From the NCBI GenBank assembly GCA_900554515.1, contig USHN01000002.1, positions 1-64,000 on the forward strand: a stretch of DNA of 64,000 nucleotides, in the 5' to 3' direction. Position 1 is the stretch's first letter, and each line of letters opens with the position of its first letter. Positions 9,904-18,518 of this stretch are shown piece by piece. The stretch is from an uncultured Acidaminococcus sp. (GTDB lineage Bacteria > Bacillota > Negativicutes > Acidaminococcales > Acidaminococcaceae). The notes under the pieces were generated by a model. It searched no databases and was not told where the DNA came from. It saw only the letters and a list, made by a program, of their open reading frames with translations. Made by a program: the position numbers and the translations under genes.

Positions 9904-9932
9904 TTGCACTTTCTGTGTAAGTATTGTATACT
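9904..9932 (+). promoter_or_regulatory. Strong predicted promoter of the autotransporter unit
   Basis: TTGCAC (9904-9909), 17 bases, TATACT (9927-9932), in an AT-rich stretch from about 9830. Transcription would start near 9939, giving an unusually long leader of about 210 bases before the autotransporter ATG. The leader contains a small hairpin (GAGGT/ACCTC, about 9972-9994) and the ORF at 10070. These features account for the 9752-10152 gap. Confidence 0.7.
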
Positions 9933-10069
9933 AAAAACCGCAAAAAATATCTGAAGAAAAGAGAAGGAAAGAGGTGACAAAAGGGTAAAACCTCCTCAAA
10001 ACAAACGAAGGATAAGATTTGCATGGTATTTTCGACGATTCAGCGCGAAACAGGGGTAGAGGAGCAAAA

Positions 10070-10156
10070 ATGTTTCACGATACTCAGAATTGCCGAAAGA
10101 ACACAACACAATTACAACAAAATTATTTACTAAAAATAGGAGATGAGGAAGCATGA
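10070..10156 (+). CDS. 28-residue upstream ORF overlapping the autotransporter start
   Basis: ATG at 10070 is preceded by AGAGGAG (10058-10064) with a 5-base gap, as good a ribosome-binding site as any in the window. The frame reads MFHDTQNCRKNTTQLQQ and so on for 28 codons and stops at TGA 10154-10156, overlapping the autotransporter ATG by ATGA. The 3' part of the ORF contains the autotransporter's own ribosome-binding site (GGAG/GAGG at 10139-10148). This is the geometry of a translationally coupled leader peptide. No known family is recognised and translation is inferred; it could be chance, since the region is AT-rich and short. Confidence 0.45.
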   Translation: MFHDTQNCRKNTTQLQQNYLLKIGDEEA

Positions 10157-12585
10157 AAAAGAAAACCAAAGTTTTAGAAGCGTTGATTCTCAGCAGCTTA
10201 TTGACCATGCCGTCATTGGCCAGTGCTGATAATACCTGGTTGGGCAAAGTTATGGTAGACGGAAATGAAAAAATGGCGATTACCGAGGACGACGGCCCTC
10301 TGATCGCAGGCCAGGATGGCAGTACGGTTATCATTGAAAAATTCGTTACGAATGGAAAAGATAAAGTTAACGATACGTATAGTGCACTCTTCCAAGGACA
10401 ATTCCTTGGACTTGAGGTACGGGGAAAAACCATTACCAGTAACGGCGTACTGGCTGCCAATGGATCCTTTGTCACCGTGGGAAACAGCGCCACGGATGCC
10501 ATAAGCATCACCGGCAGCGGGGATAGTGAGGGCAGATATGGGATCCTTTCTCTCCATAGCACTGGTAAAGAGTGGCCCCAGGCGTCCCATGTAATGGTGG
10601 AAGGGAAAACCATCAACATCAGTACGGAATCAAAAATCGGTGCAGCTCTGTGGGCACAGAACGGGACCCAGAAAGTTACCGCACCAAAAGATGCGGCTTC
10701 CATCACCGTAAAAGGGGAGACCGTCAATTTGACTTCTCCGGATGCTGCTATCGTTAATTACTCCAACGGGCAGATCAACATTACCGGGGATACAACGATT
10801 AACGCCCCGACGGCGCTTGATGTGCGTGGGTATTCCACGACCAATATCAATACCGACGGTGCCCATAAAACTGTGGTGAACGGCAATATTGTTTTTGAAA
10901 CACCGGCTACGCCCGGCAACAAGCATGCCAGCGGAGAGCTGATCAATGCCTATGTGAACCTGAACCTCACCGGCAAGGACTCTGTGTGGAATGGCCGTGC
11001 CTATGCCGACTATGACAATAAAGAACACCTGACGGGGGACGATTTCCGCGGCCCCGTCACTGGGATGCATCTTACCATGAAAGAGGGTGCTGCCTGGAAC
11101 GTCAATGGAAATTCCCTCATGAGCACACTGGATGCGGATACCAGCACGGTGAACCTGGAAGCTGCCAACGCCCAGCTGCTGGCTGACAAAGCCACTCTCA
11201 AAGGCGGCACGGTCAACCTGAATGGGGATGACAGCAGCATTAAATCTGATGCGCTCACCGCTTCCGACACCACTTTTAACTTCAACGGGAAAAATGCAGC
11301 ACTGCTGGGTAAGGCGACCCTGGATGGCGGAACGGTCAATGTCAATAAAGACGCTTCCGCTGGTGCCTTGACACTGAATGACGCTACCGTCAACCTGAAT
11401 GGCAATGGCACAAAAATGACCGTGGACAGCCTCGCAGGTTCCAAGGCCGTGGTGAATACCAGTAGCCTGGAGAATAAGCTGACGGTAGGGAGCAGCTCTA
11501 TTCCGGATCTCACCGTCCATGGCACCAGCAATATTGCAGACGCCATTAAGAGCAATGAAGACAATGCCCAAAAACTGGCGGATGTAGTGTCTGACAGTGA
11601 CCGCTCTGTCGCTACCCGGATTACCACCGACGAAGGCCGGGTGGCCGGTGCCTACAACCTGGCCGTAGAAAATGGCAAGGTCAACATGGCAAAGAGCACC
11701 TATACACCCAATGAAAGCAACCTGGGCATTGATGCACTGGCAACCATGAATCTTATCTCCTGGCGCCAGGAAAATAATGACCTGAACAAACGCCTGGGCG
11801 AACTTCGTGACAGCGAAGGCAAAGAAGGCGTCTGGGCCCGTATGGTGCGCGGCGAGGCGAAATACGGCCTGCGGAACATGAAAAACCAGTACAACTACTA
11901 TCAGGTAGGCTATGATACCAAAGTGGGCAATAACTGGACCGTAGGGGCGGCCTACAGCAAGACGGACGGCACTACCTCCTTCAGCCGGGGCACCAGTGAC
12001 AACAACCATGATGGCGTAGCAATCTACGGTTCCTACCTGGCGGATAACGGCAGCTTTGTGGACCTGATCGCCAAGTATTCCCACCTGGATACGGATTACC
12101 ATGTAGTGGGCGGCGCCGGTGACGGGGACTATGACAACAATGCCTTTGCCCTCAGCGCAGAATACGGCAAGCGCTTCCATGGCCATAACGGGCTCTGGAT
12201 TGAACCCCAGGTGGAATTGACCTATGGCACCGTGGATGCGGCGGATTATACCACCAAACGGGGCGTAAAAGTACACCATGACAGCATGGACAGCCTGGTG
12301 GGCCGTCTGGGCTTTGCCGTGGGCAAGGATATTAAGGCCGGACATCTGTATGCACGGGCTTCTTATCTCTACGACTTTGACGGCGATACCAGCGTGACCA
12401 TGGACTACAATGGCAGCAAGACCCGTTTCAAGGACGATATCGGCGGCGGCTGGTGGGAAGTGGGCGTAGGAGCCAACCTCAACCTGAGCAAGGCCACCCA
12501 TATGTATATTGATGTGGAAAAGACCTATGGCGGCGACGTAGTGACCCCGTGGCAATGGGGCATTGGCTTCCGCTATTCCTTCTAA
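10153..12585 (+). CDS. Autotransporter (type Va) with beta-helix-like passenger
   Basis: 810-residue surface protein. Residues 1-25 form a Sec signal peptide with an AxA site (ASA before D26). Residues about 30-510 are a passenger rich in T, N, G and D with imperfect repeats of roughly 20 residues, such as GGTVNLNGDDSS and DATVNLNGNGTK, as in right-handed beta-helices. A helical linker lies around 515-555, and from GVWARMVRGEAKYG (about 558) to the end is a pertactin-type beta-barrel domain with alternating aromatic strands, closing in GIGFRYSF with the C-terminal phenylalanine recognised by the BAM machinery. It implies an outer membrane. Adhesin or surface-layer roles are guesses; no protease triad was recognised. 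Confidence 0.9.
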   Translation: MKKKTKVLEALILSSLLTMPSLASADNTWLGKVMVDGNEKMAITEDDGPLIAGQDGSTVIIEKFVTNGKDKVNDTYSALFQGQFLGLEVRGKTITSNGVLAANGSFVTVGNSATDAISITGSGDSEGRYGILSLHSTGKEWPQASHVMVEGKTINISTESKIGAALWAQNGTQKVTAPKDAASITVKGETVNLTSPDAAIVNYSNGQINITGDTTINAPTALDVRGYSTTNINTDGAHKTVVNGNIVFETPATPGNKHASGELINAYVNLNLTGKDSVWNGRAYADYDNKEHLTGDDFRGPVTGMHLTMKEGAAWNVNGNSLMSTLDADTSTVNLEAANAQLLADKATLKGGTVNLNGDDSSIKSDALTASDTTFNFNGKNAALLGKATLDGGTVNVNKDASAGALTLNDATVNLNGNGTKMTVDSLAGSKAVVNTSSLENKLTVGSSSIPDLTVHGTSNIADAIKSNEDNAQKLADVVSDSDRSVATRITTDEGRVAGAYNLAVENGKVNMAKSTYTPNESNLGIDALATMNLISWRQENNDLNKRLGELRDSEGKEGVWARMVRGEAKYGLRNMKNQYNYYQVGYDTKVGNNWTVGAAYSKTDGTTSFSRGTSDNNHDGVAIYGSYLADNGSFVDLIAKYSHLDTDYHVVGGAGDGDYDNNAFALSAEYGKRFHGHNGLWIEPQVELTYGTVDAADYTTKRGVKVHHDSMDSLVGRLGFAVGKDIKAGHLYARASYLYDFDGDTSVTMDYNGSKTRFKDDIGGGWWEVGVGANLNLSKATHMYIDVEKTYGGDVVTPWQWGIGFRYSF

Positions 12586-12598
12586 TCCTTTTCCTGGT

Positions 12599-12635
12599 AA
12601 AAAGACCTGTGGTTATGCACTGCAGGTCTTTTTCA
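12599..12635 (+). terminator. Terminator after the autotransporter gene
   Basis: Perfect 11-base stem AAAAAGACCTG (12599-12609) with CAGGTCTTTTT (12623-12633), 13-base loop and T-run. Confidence 0.9.
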
Positions 12636-12735
12636 TTGCCGTTTTCTTAGAAGCCGCTATGTACGCTTTTGCACGAAAAATGGCGGGCTGACGCCCTGGA
12701 GAAAAAGAATGTTTCCAGGGATTGGGCTGAAAAAC

Positions 12736-12764
12736 TGGACAAGACGGGCTGCAGGCTGTATAAT
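12736..12764 (+). promoter_or_regulatory. Strong predicted promoter of the 6S-like RNA
   Basis: TGGACA (12736-12741), 17 bases, perfect TATAAT (12759-12764). Transcription would start near 12771-12773, exactly where the closing stem of the RNA begins. A 7-base hairpin CCCTGGA/TCCAGGG (12694-12700 and 12714-12720) without a T-run lies just upstream and has no assigned role. Confidence 0.75.
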
Positions 12765-12772
12765 AAAATCAT

Positions 12773-12964
12773 AAAGAGCAACCCTCCGATGTGCGAGGCG
12801 AATTCTATATGTTTTGAGCCAACACTCTCTATAAGGGAGCCCGTGAACTCCAGCCATTGATGATATGCCCTTGCGAGGGGACATCAGAAGTGACAGGGAG
12901 GGCACCCACCTGCTCAGGCAGGTTCAAAACGCGGAATCGTACGGCATTGTAGGGCTCTTTTTTT
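12773..12964 (+). ncRNA. ssrS: Probable 6S RNA
   Basis: About 190-base untranslated RNA, the usual 6S size. The 5' end (AAAGAGC...CCCT, from 12773) pairs with the 3' end (AGGGCTCTTT, 12951-12960) to close the molecule, followed by a run of T. Internally there are a short hairpin CTCTC/GGGAG (about 12825-12839), an apical stem TGATG...CCCT-tgcg-AGGG...CATCA (about 12857-12887) and ACCTGC/GCAGGT (about 12907-12922), leaving a large open centre, as expected of 6S RNA, which binds the housekeeping RNA polymerase by mimicking an open promoter. Its place downstream of hisS-aspS matches my recollection of bsrA in Bacillus subtilis. Any ORFs here are not credible. Lack of a recalled primary-sequence signature keeps this short of certain. 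Confidence 0.65.
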
Positions 12965-13010
12965 ATTCAAAAAAAGTTTGTAGTTTGTCATAAAGGAGAA
13001 CCGGACCCCA

Positions 13011-13460
13011 ATGCTGCCCATACTGCTAAGTGTGATTGTGATCGATCGCCTGACCAAATTGTTTATTACCCATACCATGGAAGTGGGGGAGAGTATCCCC
13101 GTGATTCCTGGCGTGCTGGATTGTACGTTTATCCTGAATCCGGGCGCTGCCTTTGGGCTTTTGGAATACCAGCGCTTATTTTTCGTGGTGATTACGCTGC
13201 TTGTGGGCGTTCTGGCCTTTATATTCCGTAGGCAGATCCGGGCAGAAGGGGTGCTTGCCTATAAAGGAACGGCGCTTTTTCTAGGGGGCGCTGCCGGCAA
13301 TCTGATTGACCGGATCGCCACCGGCTATGTAGTGGATTTTGTGGATTTTAAGGTTTGGCCGGTATTTAATGTGGCAGATATCTGCATTTGTGCAGGGGTG
13401 GGACTGATTTTATGGAGCATTGTGAAAAACGAAAAGCAAATCCTGAAGGAAGAAACATAG
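13011..13460 (+). CDS. lspA: Lipoprotein signal peptidase (signal peptidase II)
   Basis: Inner-membrane aspartic protease that cleaves lipoprotein signal peptides at the lipobox. 149 residues with four hydrophobic segments. Catalytic aspartates are in AGNLIDRI and FNVADI; the conserved N-terminal DRLTK and NPGAAFG motifs are present. GGAG at 12995-12998 is 12 bases from the ATG, rather long. No promoter is evident between the 6S RNA end and this gene, so read-through from the 6S promoter may contribute. At least two substrates are encoded nearby (20507, 51508). Confidence 0.95.
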   Translation: MLPILLSVIVIDRLTKLFITHTMEVGESIPVIPGVLDCTFILNPGAAFGLLEYQRLFFVVITLLVGVLAFIFRRQIRAEGVLAYKGTALFLGGAAGNLIDRIATGYVVDFVDFKVWPVFNVADICICAGVGLILWSIVKNEKQILKEET

Positions 13461-13474
13461 AAGGAGCGCAAACC

Positions 13475-14389
13475 GTGCTCACAGCGCCTGTGGAGCCTCT
13501 TGAAGCTGGGGAACGGCTGGATGTGTTTCTGGCAGCGCGCCTGGGACAAACCCGCTCCAATGTGCAGCACAGCCTGCAGCAAGGGCTGATTACCTGCCAG
13601 GGCAAACCCGCCAAAGCCAACTATAAAGTAAAACTGGGGGACCAGTTTCAGGTGATAGAACTGCCGCCGGTGGATCTATTGGCAACGCCGGAAGATATTC
13701 CTCTTGCCATTTTGTACGAAGACGAAGATGTAATCGTGGTCAATAAGCCAAGGGGCATGGTGGTGCACCCTGCACCGGGCAATCCAAATGGGACGCTGGT
13801 AAATGCGCTGCTCTTTCATTGTCACGATTTGTCCGGGATTAACGGCGTGATCCGGCCGGGCATTGTCCACCGGCTGGACAAAGACACCAGCGGCGTCATG
13901 ATCTGCGCCAAAAATGACGCAGCCCATTTATCCCTTGCCAGCCAGATCCAGAGCAAAGAAGCCAAACGCACGTATATCGCCATCGTAAGGGGCAATATCA
14001 AAGAAGACTCCGGGCATATTGAAACCCAGATCGCCCGGAATCCACGGGACCGGAAGAAAATGGCCGTGGTACAGCAGGGCGGACGCTTTGCCGCTACGGA
14101 TTTTGAAGTATTGGAGCGTTACGGCCGGTTTACGGTGGTGCGCTGTCATCTTTTAACCGGGCGCACCCACCAGATCCGGGTGCATATGACCTATATCGGG
14201 CATCCCCTGGTGGGGGATCCTAAATATGCCCCGGAAAAAACCTGTTTTTCTATTAACGGACAGGCGCTTCACTCGGAGACCCTGACCTTTCGCCATCCCC
14301 GCTCGGGAGAAGTGATGCACTTTACCGCACCCCTGCCGGAGGACATGCAGACCATATTGACCCGCCTGCGGAGCGGACAGTTTCATTGA
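13475..14389 (+). CDS. rluD: Ribosomal large-subunit pseudouridine synthase, RluD family
   Basis: Pseudouridine synthase acting on 23S rRNA. An N-terminal S4 domain (GERLDVFLAARLGQTRSNVQ) is followed by the RluA-family catalytic domain with the active-site aspartate in HRLDKDTSG and the RTHQIRVH motif. The frame is open further upstream, but GTG at 13475 has AAGGAG (13461-13466) at 8 bases and gives 304 residues, the family norm; upstream ATGs would overlap lspA and lack good sites. lspA-rluD-pyrR is conserved in Firmicutes. Confidence 0.93.
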   Translation: MLTAPVEPLEAGERLDVFLAARLGQTRSNVQHSLQQGLITCQGKPAKANYKVKLGDQFQVIELPPVDLLATPEDIPLAILYEDEDVIVVNKPRGMVVHPAPGNPNGTLVNALLFHCHDLSGINGVIRPGIVHRLDKDTSGVMICAKNDAAHLSLASQIQSKEAKRTYIAIVRGNIKEDSGHIETQIARNPRDRKKMAVVQQGGRFAATDFEVLERYGRFTVVRCHLLTGRTHQIRVHMTYIGHPLVGDPKYAPEKTCFSINGQALHSETLTFRHPRSGEVMHFTAPLPEDMQTILTRLRSGQFH

Positions 14390-14403
14390 AAAGGAGACCA
14401 GCT

Positions 14404-14955
14404 ATGACGACTTCTGTGAAGAAAAAGATTATTATGGACAGCGATGCTATGCGCCGTGCACTGGTGCGGATCAGCCATGAAATCGTGGAAAAAAATAAGG
14501 GCGTAAACAATGTGGTGCTGGTGGGCATCCGAACCCGGGGCGTTCCCCTGGCGCAGCGTCTGTGCAAGCAGATTGCGCAAATTGAAGGAGTGACGCTGCC
14601 GGTCGGTTCGCTGGATATCACCCTGTACCGGGATGATTTGTCCACACTGGCATACAATCCGGTAATCAAAGAAACGGATATTGACTTTGACCTGAACGGC
14701 AAGACGGTGATTTTGGTGGATGATGTGCTCTTTACCGGGCGCACTATTCGCAGCGCCCTGGATGCCCTGATTGATATGGGCCGGCCCAAGGCCATCCAGC
14801 TGGCGGTGATGGTGGACCGGGGCCACAAGGAGCTCCCCATCCGGGCAGATTTTGTAGGCAAAAATGTACCCACCAGCACCAGCGAATCCGTGGACGTGGC
14901 GTTTGTGGAAATTGATGGACGGGATGAAGTGTCCTTGTCGGATCTTCGGGATTAA
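14404..14955 (+). CDS. pyrR: Bifunctional pyr-operon regulator / uracil phosphoribosyltransferase
   Basis: RNA-binding attenuation protein of pyrimidine genes with weak UPRTase activity. 183 residues from ATG 14404, which has GGAG 7 bases upstream; the ATG at 14386 overlaps the rluD stop without such a site. The PRPP-binding motif VILVDDVLFTGRT is intact and IRTRGVPLAQR is typical. No pyr biosynthesis genes are present in this window, so its RNA targets lie elsewhere. Confidence 0.93.
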   Translation: MTTSVKKKIIMDSDAMRRALVRISHEIVEKNKGVNNVVLVGIRTRGVPLAQRLCKQIAQIEGVTLPVGSLDITLYRDDLSTLAYNPVIKETDIDFDLNGKTVILVDDVLFTGRTIRSALDALIDMGRPKAIQLAVMVDRGHKELPIRADFVGKNVPTSTSESVDVAFVEIDGRDEVSLSDLRD

Positions 14956-14957
14956 GC

Positions 14958-17900
14958 ATGCTTCTTAAAAATTTTTCTGCCCATGGGTTTAAATCCTTTG
15001 CGGATAAGGTCACCATTGATTTTGAACCGGGCATTACGACCATCGTGGGCCCCAACGGCAGCGGCAAAAGCAATATTTCTGATGCCATCTGCTGGGTGAT
15101 GGGGGAGCAAAGTATCCGCAGCCTGCGGGGCACCAAAATGGAAGACGTGATTTTTACCGGAAGCCCCGGCCGCCGGGCTATGGGCATGGCGGAAGTCACG
15201 CTGACCTTTGACAATACGGACCGCACCCTGCCGCTGGATTTCGACGCTGTCAGCTTTTGCCGGCGGGTCTATCGTAGCGGGGAAAGCGAATATTTTATCA
15301 ACCAGAAAAGCTGCCGCTTAAAAGACGTGGTGGCGCTGCTGGCCGATACCGGATTGGGGCGGGGCTCCATGTCCGTCATCGGGCAGAATAAAATCGATGA
15401 GATTCTAAACAGCCGCCCGGAAGAACGCCGTTCTATTTTTGAAGAAGCGGCGGGCATCGCCAAATACCGGATCCGCAAAAAAGAAGCCCTGCGGAAATTA
15501 GACGAAACGGGCTCCAATCTGCTCCGGATCCGGGATATTGAAGGGGAAATTGCGTCCCAGCTGGATCCTTTGGAAAAAGCGGCGGAAAAAGCCCGGCAGT
15601 ATGCACTGCTCCAGTCCAAATTGCGGCAGGTGCGGATTACCCGGTCTGTAAACCAATTAGACCAGCTGGAACAGGAACAGCAGCAGCTAGCACAAGCACT
15701 GGCAGAAAAAGAGCAGGAAGGGCAGGCGCTCAGCGCACGCCTAGCGCATATTCAGCAGGAAACCACGGACCTGGAAGCTGCGTTTCAGGAAAAAGAGCAG
15801 GTCTATACCAAGGCCCAGGAAGAAACGGCAAAGCAGCAGCAGCGTGCCGCCGCACTGTACCAGCAGCAGGCGGTGCTGGCGGAGCGTTCCCGGGGGGCTA
15901 AGACCAGACAGCAGCAGCTTTTGGACCGGCATAAAAGTCTGGAAGCGGAACTGGCAAAAAATCAGGAAGCACTGGATGCGGTAACAGAAGCCTATGATGC
16001 CCAGGAAAAGGCACAGCAACATGCCAAAGCCATACTCACAAAATGGGAGACAGAAAAAAACAGCCTGACAAAGCAGGTCCAGGACGTGGAACAGGCGGAA
16101 AAAGCCTATCAGGAGCAAGCCTTTGAAGCCATGCGGACGCTGGTCATGACCCGCAATGCCTTAACCACGGCCCGGCACGAAACAGACTGTATCCACCGGC
16201 AGCTGGAGCAGATGACCCACACGCTGGAAGCAGCGGAACAGGAAGCAGAAGAACTCAAGGCGCAGGCAAAGAATCTGGAAGAAGGGCAGCACGCTGGAGA
16301 AGCCAGAAAAGAGCAGCTTTTGTCCAAAGAGCAGGCGGCAAAAACAGAGCTGGCAGGGTCTGTAAAAACCTATCAGGAAACAAACGCACGCCTGCAGACG
16401 GTGCAAAACCAATGGAACCAGCAAAAAGCCCGCTTGCAAGTCCTCACCCGGATGGAAGCAGAACACGAGGGCTTCAGCCGGGGCGTTAAAACGGTATTAT
16501 CTGCCCATGCGCCATTCCAAAGCGGCATCTGTGGTGCCGTGGCGGATCTTTTTGGCATGGAAAAACGCTATGTTCCGGCATTGGAAATGGCACTGGGCGG
16601 CGCACTGCAAAATATTATTACAGAAGATGACGGCAGTGCCCGGCAGGCGATTGGCTATTTGAAACAGGTGAAAGGCGGCCGTGCTACCTTTTTGCCGTTA
16701 AATACACTGCGGCCAAGGCCCCTAAGCCAATGGGGCAAAGCCGTGCAGAAAGAAGCCGGGATCCTCGGCATCGCTGCTGAATTTGTGCAGACAGAAGACA
16801 GACTCCGCCCGGCGGTAGAATTTTTACTGGGGCAGGTACTCATTGCCGATACGCTGGACCACGCCATGGCTGCCGCCAAAAAAGCAGATATGCGGGTGCG
16901 GATTGTGACGCTGGAGGGGGATGTCATTTCACCCGGCGGCTCCTTAAGCGGCGGGGAAAAGCAGCAAAGCCGCAGCTTTTTGTCCCGGAAGCAGGAAATT
17001 CAGGACCTTACAGCAAGCGGAACCACGCTGCAGCGGGAACAGAAGCAATTGACCGAAACGCTGGAGCAGCTGACAGAAACGGGAAAACAGCAGCGGGCCC
17101 TATTGGAAACAATCCAGCAGCAGCGCCAGCAACTGGATGTACAGCAGGCGGGGATTGCGGCCAATCTCCAGCAAATCCGGCAGCAACAGACTTTGCAGCA
17201 GAAAAAGAATGAACTGCTGCGGCAGGAAAAAAACGAAGCGGTGGAAGCATTAACGCAGGCACAGGAGACAGCTGCCCGACTGCTCCCCCAGGTGAAAGTC
17301 ATGGAAGCCCAGAATACCGCTGGAGAGGAAGCCTCCCGGGAGCGGGCAGAAGCTGCGGAAAAACTTCGCCTTGCTTTGGAACAGGCTGCCCGAAACCATC
17401 AGGATGCCCTGGTAGCCCTTAGCAGCGTGCAGAGCCAGGTGGAAACCTTAAATGGCAGAATCCAATCCATTGACCAGATGGGCGAGAAAATCTCCGGGGA
17501 AATCCGGGATGGGGAAAAAAGTTATGCGGCCCAGCAGCAGATTCTGGAAGATAACCAAAAGCAGCAGGAAACCATTTCCCAGCAACTTGTGACGCTGGAA
17601 GAAACCCTAAAGCAAACGGGCCAGTACCAGGAAACCTACCGGAAAGACCGGCAGGCGTATCTTGCCCAGAAAGACGCATTGCGCCGGCAGGAAACCCAGG
17701 CAAAAGAAAGCGTCGCTGCTGCCGAGCAGGCACTGCACCGGATGGAATTGGAGCAGGTGAAAAAAAGCGGGCAGGTGGAGCAGGAAGAAAACAAGCTGCG
17801 GGAAAATTACGATTTAGAACTGGAGGGCGCCAGAAAAGAAGCGCTGACGGATGTGAGCGAAGAACAGCTGCGGAAAACAGAAAAAGCGGCAGCGGGCGAA

Positions 17901-18518
17901 GTGGAAGCCATGGGGCCGGTGAACCCCAATGCACCGGAAGAATACCAGGCTGCCAAAGAACGGTATGATTTTCTGCACCGCCAGGTGGAGGATTTAACAC
18001 AGGCGAAACAGCAGCTGGAAACCGTGATCCATGGGATCAATACGGATATGGGGCGGCGGTTCCAGGCAGCTTTCAGTGAAATCAATACGTATTTTAACCA
18101 GTGCTACGTGAAGCTGTTCGGAGGCGGAAAGGCCCGCCTGCGCCTTACCGAAGAGGCGTCCATCCTGGAAGCAGGCGTTGAAATCGAAGTGCAGCCGCCG
18201 GGAAAGAAAATGCGGAATTTGCAGCTGTTTTCCGGGGGCGAACGGGCCTTGACTGTGATTGCTTTGCTGTTTGCCCTTTTGAGCTATCAGCCGGCGCCTT
18301 TTGTCATCCTGGATGAAATCGATGCGCCGCTGGATGAAAGCAACATTGACCGTTTTGCCCAGTTCTTAAAAGAATATGGACGCAAAACCCAGTTTATTGT
18401 GATTACCCACCGCAAGGGAACCATGGAAGCAGCGGATGTGCTCCATGGCATTACCATGGAAGAGGCCGGCGTGTCCCGGATCCTGTCCGTCAAGTTATCG
18501 GAGGCGATCAAGCAGTGA
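14958..18518 (+). CDS. smc: Chromosome segregation ATPase SMC
   Basis: Structural maintenance of chromosomes protein, which forms the ScpAB condensin complex. 1186 residues: Walker A GPNGSGKS (31-38), long glutamine- and glutamate-rich coiled coil (about 170-500), hinge domain (about 510-650, with GGRATFLPL), second coiled coil, then the signature FSGGERAL and Walker B FVILDEIDAPLD. The ATG at 14958 lies two bases after the pyrR stop without a clear ribosome-binding site, so translation is probably coupled to pyrR. An rnc gene, often upstream of smc, is missing here. Confidence 0.97.
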   Translation: MLLKNFSAHGFKSFADKVTIDFEPGITTIVGPNGSGKSNISDAICWVMGEQSIRSLRGTKMEDVIFTGSPGRRAMGMAEVTLTFDNTDRTLPLDFDAVSFCRRVYRSGESEYFINQKSCRLKDVVALLADTGLGRGSMSVIGQNKIDEILNSRPEERRSIFEEAAGIAKYRIRKKEALRKLDETGSNLLRIRDIEGEIASQLDPLEKAAEKARQYALLQSKLRQVRITRSVNQLDQLEQEQQQLAQALAEKEQEGQALSARLAHIQQETTDLEAAFQEKEQVYTKAQEETAKQQQRAAALYQQQAVLAERSRGAKTRQQQLLDRHKSLEAELAKNQEALDAVTEAYDAQEKAQQHAKAILTKWETEKNSLTKQVQDVEQAEKAYQEQAFEAMRTLVMTRNALTTARHETDCIHRQLEQMTHTLEAAEQEAEELKAQAKNLEEGQHAGEARKEQLLSKEQAAKTELAGSVKTYQETNARLQTVQNQWNQQKARLQVLTRMEAEHEGFSRGVKTVLSAHAPFQSGICGAVADLFGMEKRYVPALEMALGGALQNIITEDDGSARQAIGYLKQVKGGRATFLPLNTLRPRPLSQWGKAVQKEAGILGIAAEFVQTEDRLRPAVEFLLGQVLIADTLDHAMAAAKKADMRVRIVTLEGDVISPGGSLSGGEKQQSRSFLSRKQEIQDLTASGTTLQREQKQLTETLEQLTETGKQQRALLETIQQQRQQLDVQQAGIAANLQQIRQQQTLQQKKNELLRQEKNEAVEALTQAQETAARLLPQVKVMEAQNTAGEEASRERAEAAEKLRLALEQAARNHQDALVALSSVQSQVETLNGRIQSIDQMGEKISGEIRDGEKSYAAQQQILEDNQKQQETISQQLVTLEETLKQTGQYQETYRKDRQAYLAQKDALRRQETQAKESVAAAEQALHRMELEQVKKSGQVEQEENKLRENYDLELEGARKEALTDVSEEQLRKTEKAAAGEVEAMGPVNPNAPEEYQAAKERYDFLHRQVEDLTQAKQQLETVIHGINTDMGRRFQAAFSEINTYFNQCYVKLFGGGKARLRLTEEASILEAGVEIEVQPPGKKMRNLQLFSGGERALTVIALLFALLSYQPAPFVILDEIDAPLDESNIDRFAQFLKEYGRKTQFIVITHRKGTMEAADVLHGITMEEAGVSRILSVKLSEAIKQ

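Noticed and set aside
10630..12555. 641-codon open frame on the minus strand inside the autotransporter gene
   Set aside because: It is a shadow of the repeat-rich, codon-biased + strand gene; the product has no recognisable domain and no ribosome-binding site or promoter.
12669..12860. 63-codon ORF upstream of lspA
   Set aside because: It crosses the promoter and 5' half of the predicted 6S RNA and has no ribosome-binding site.
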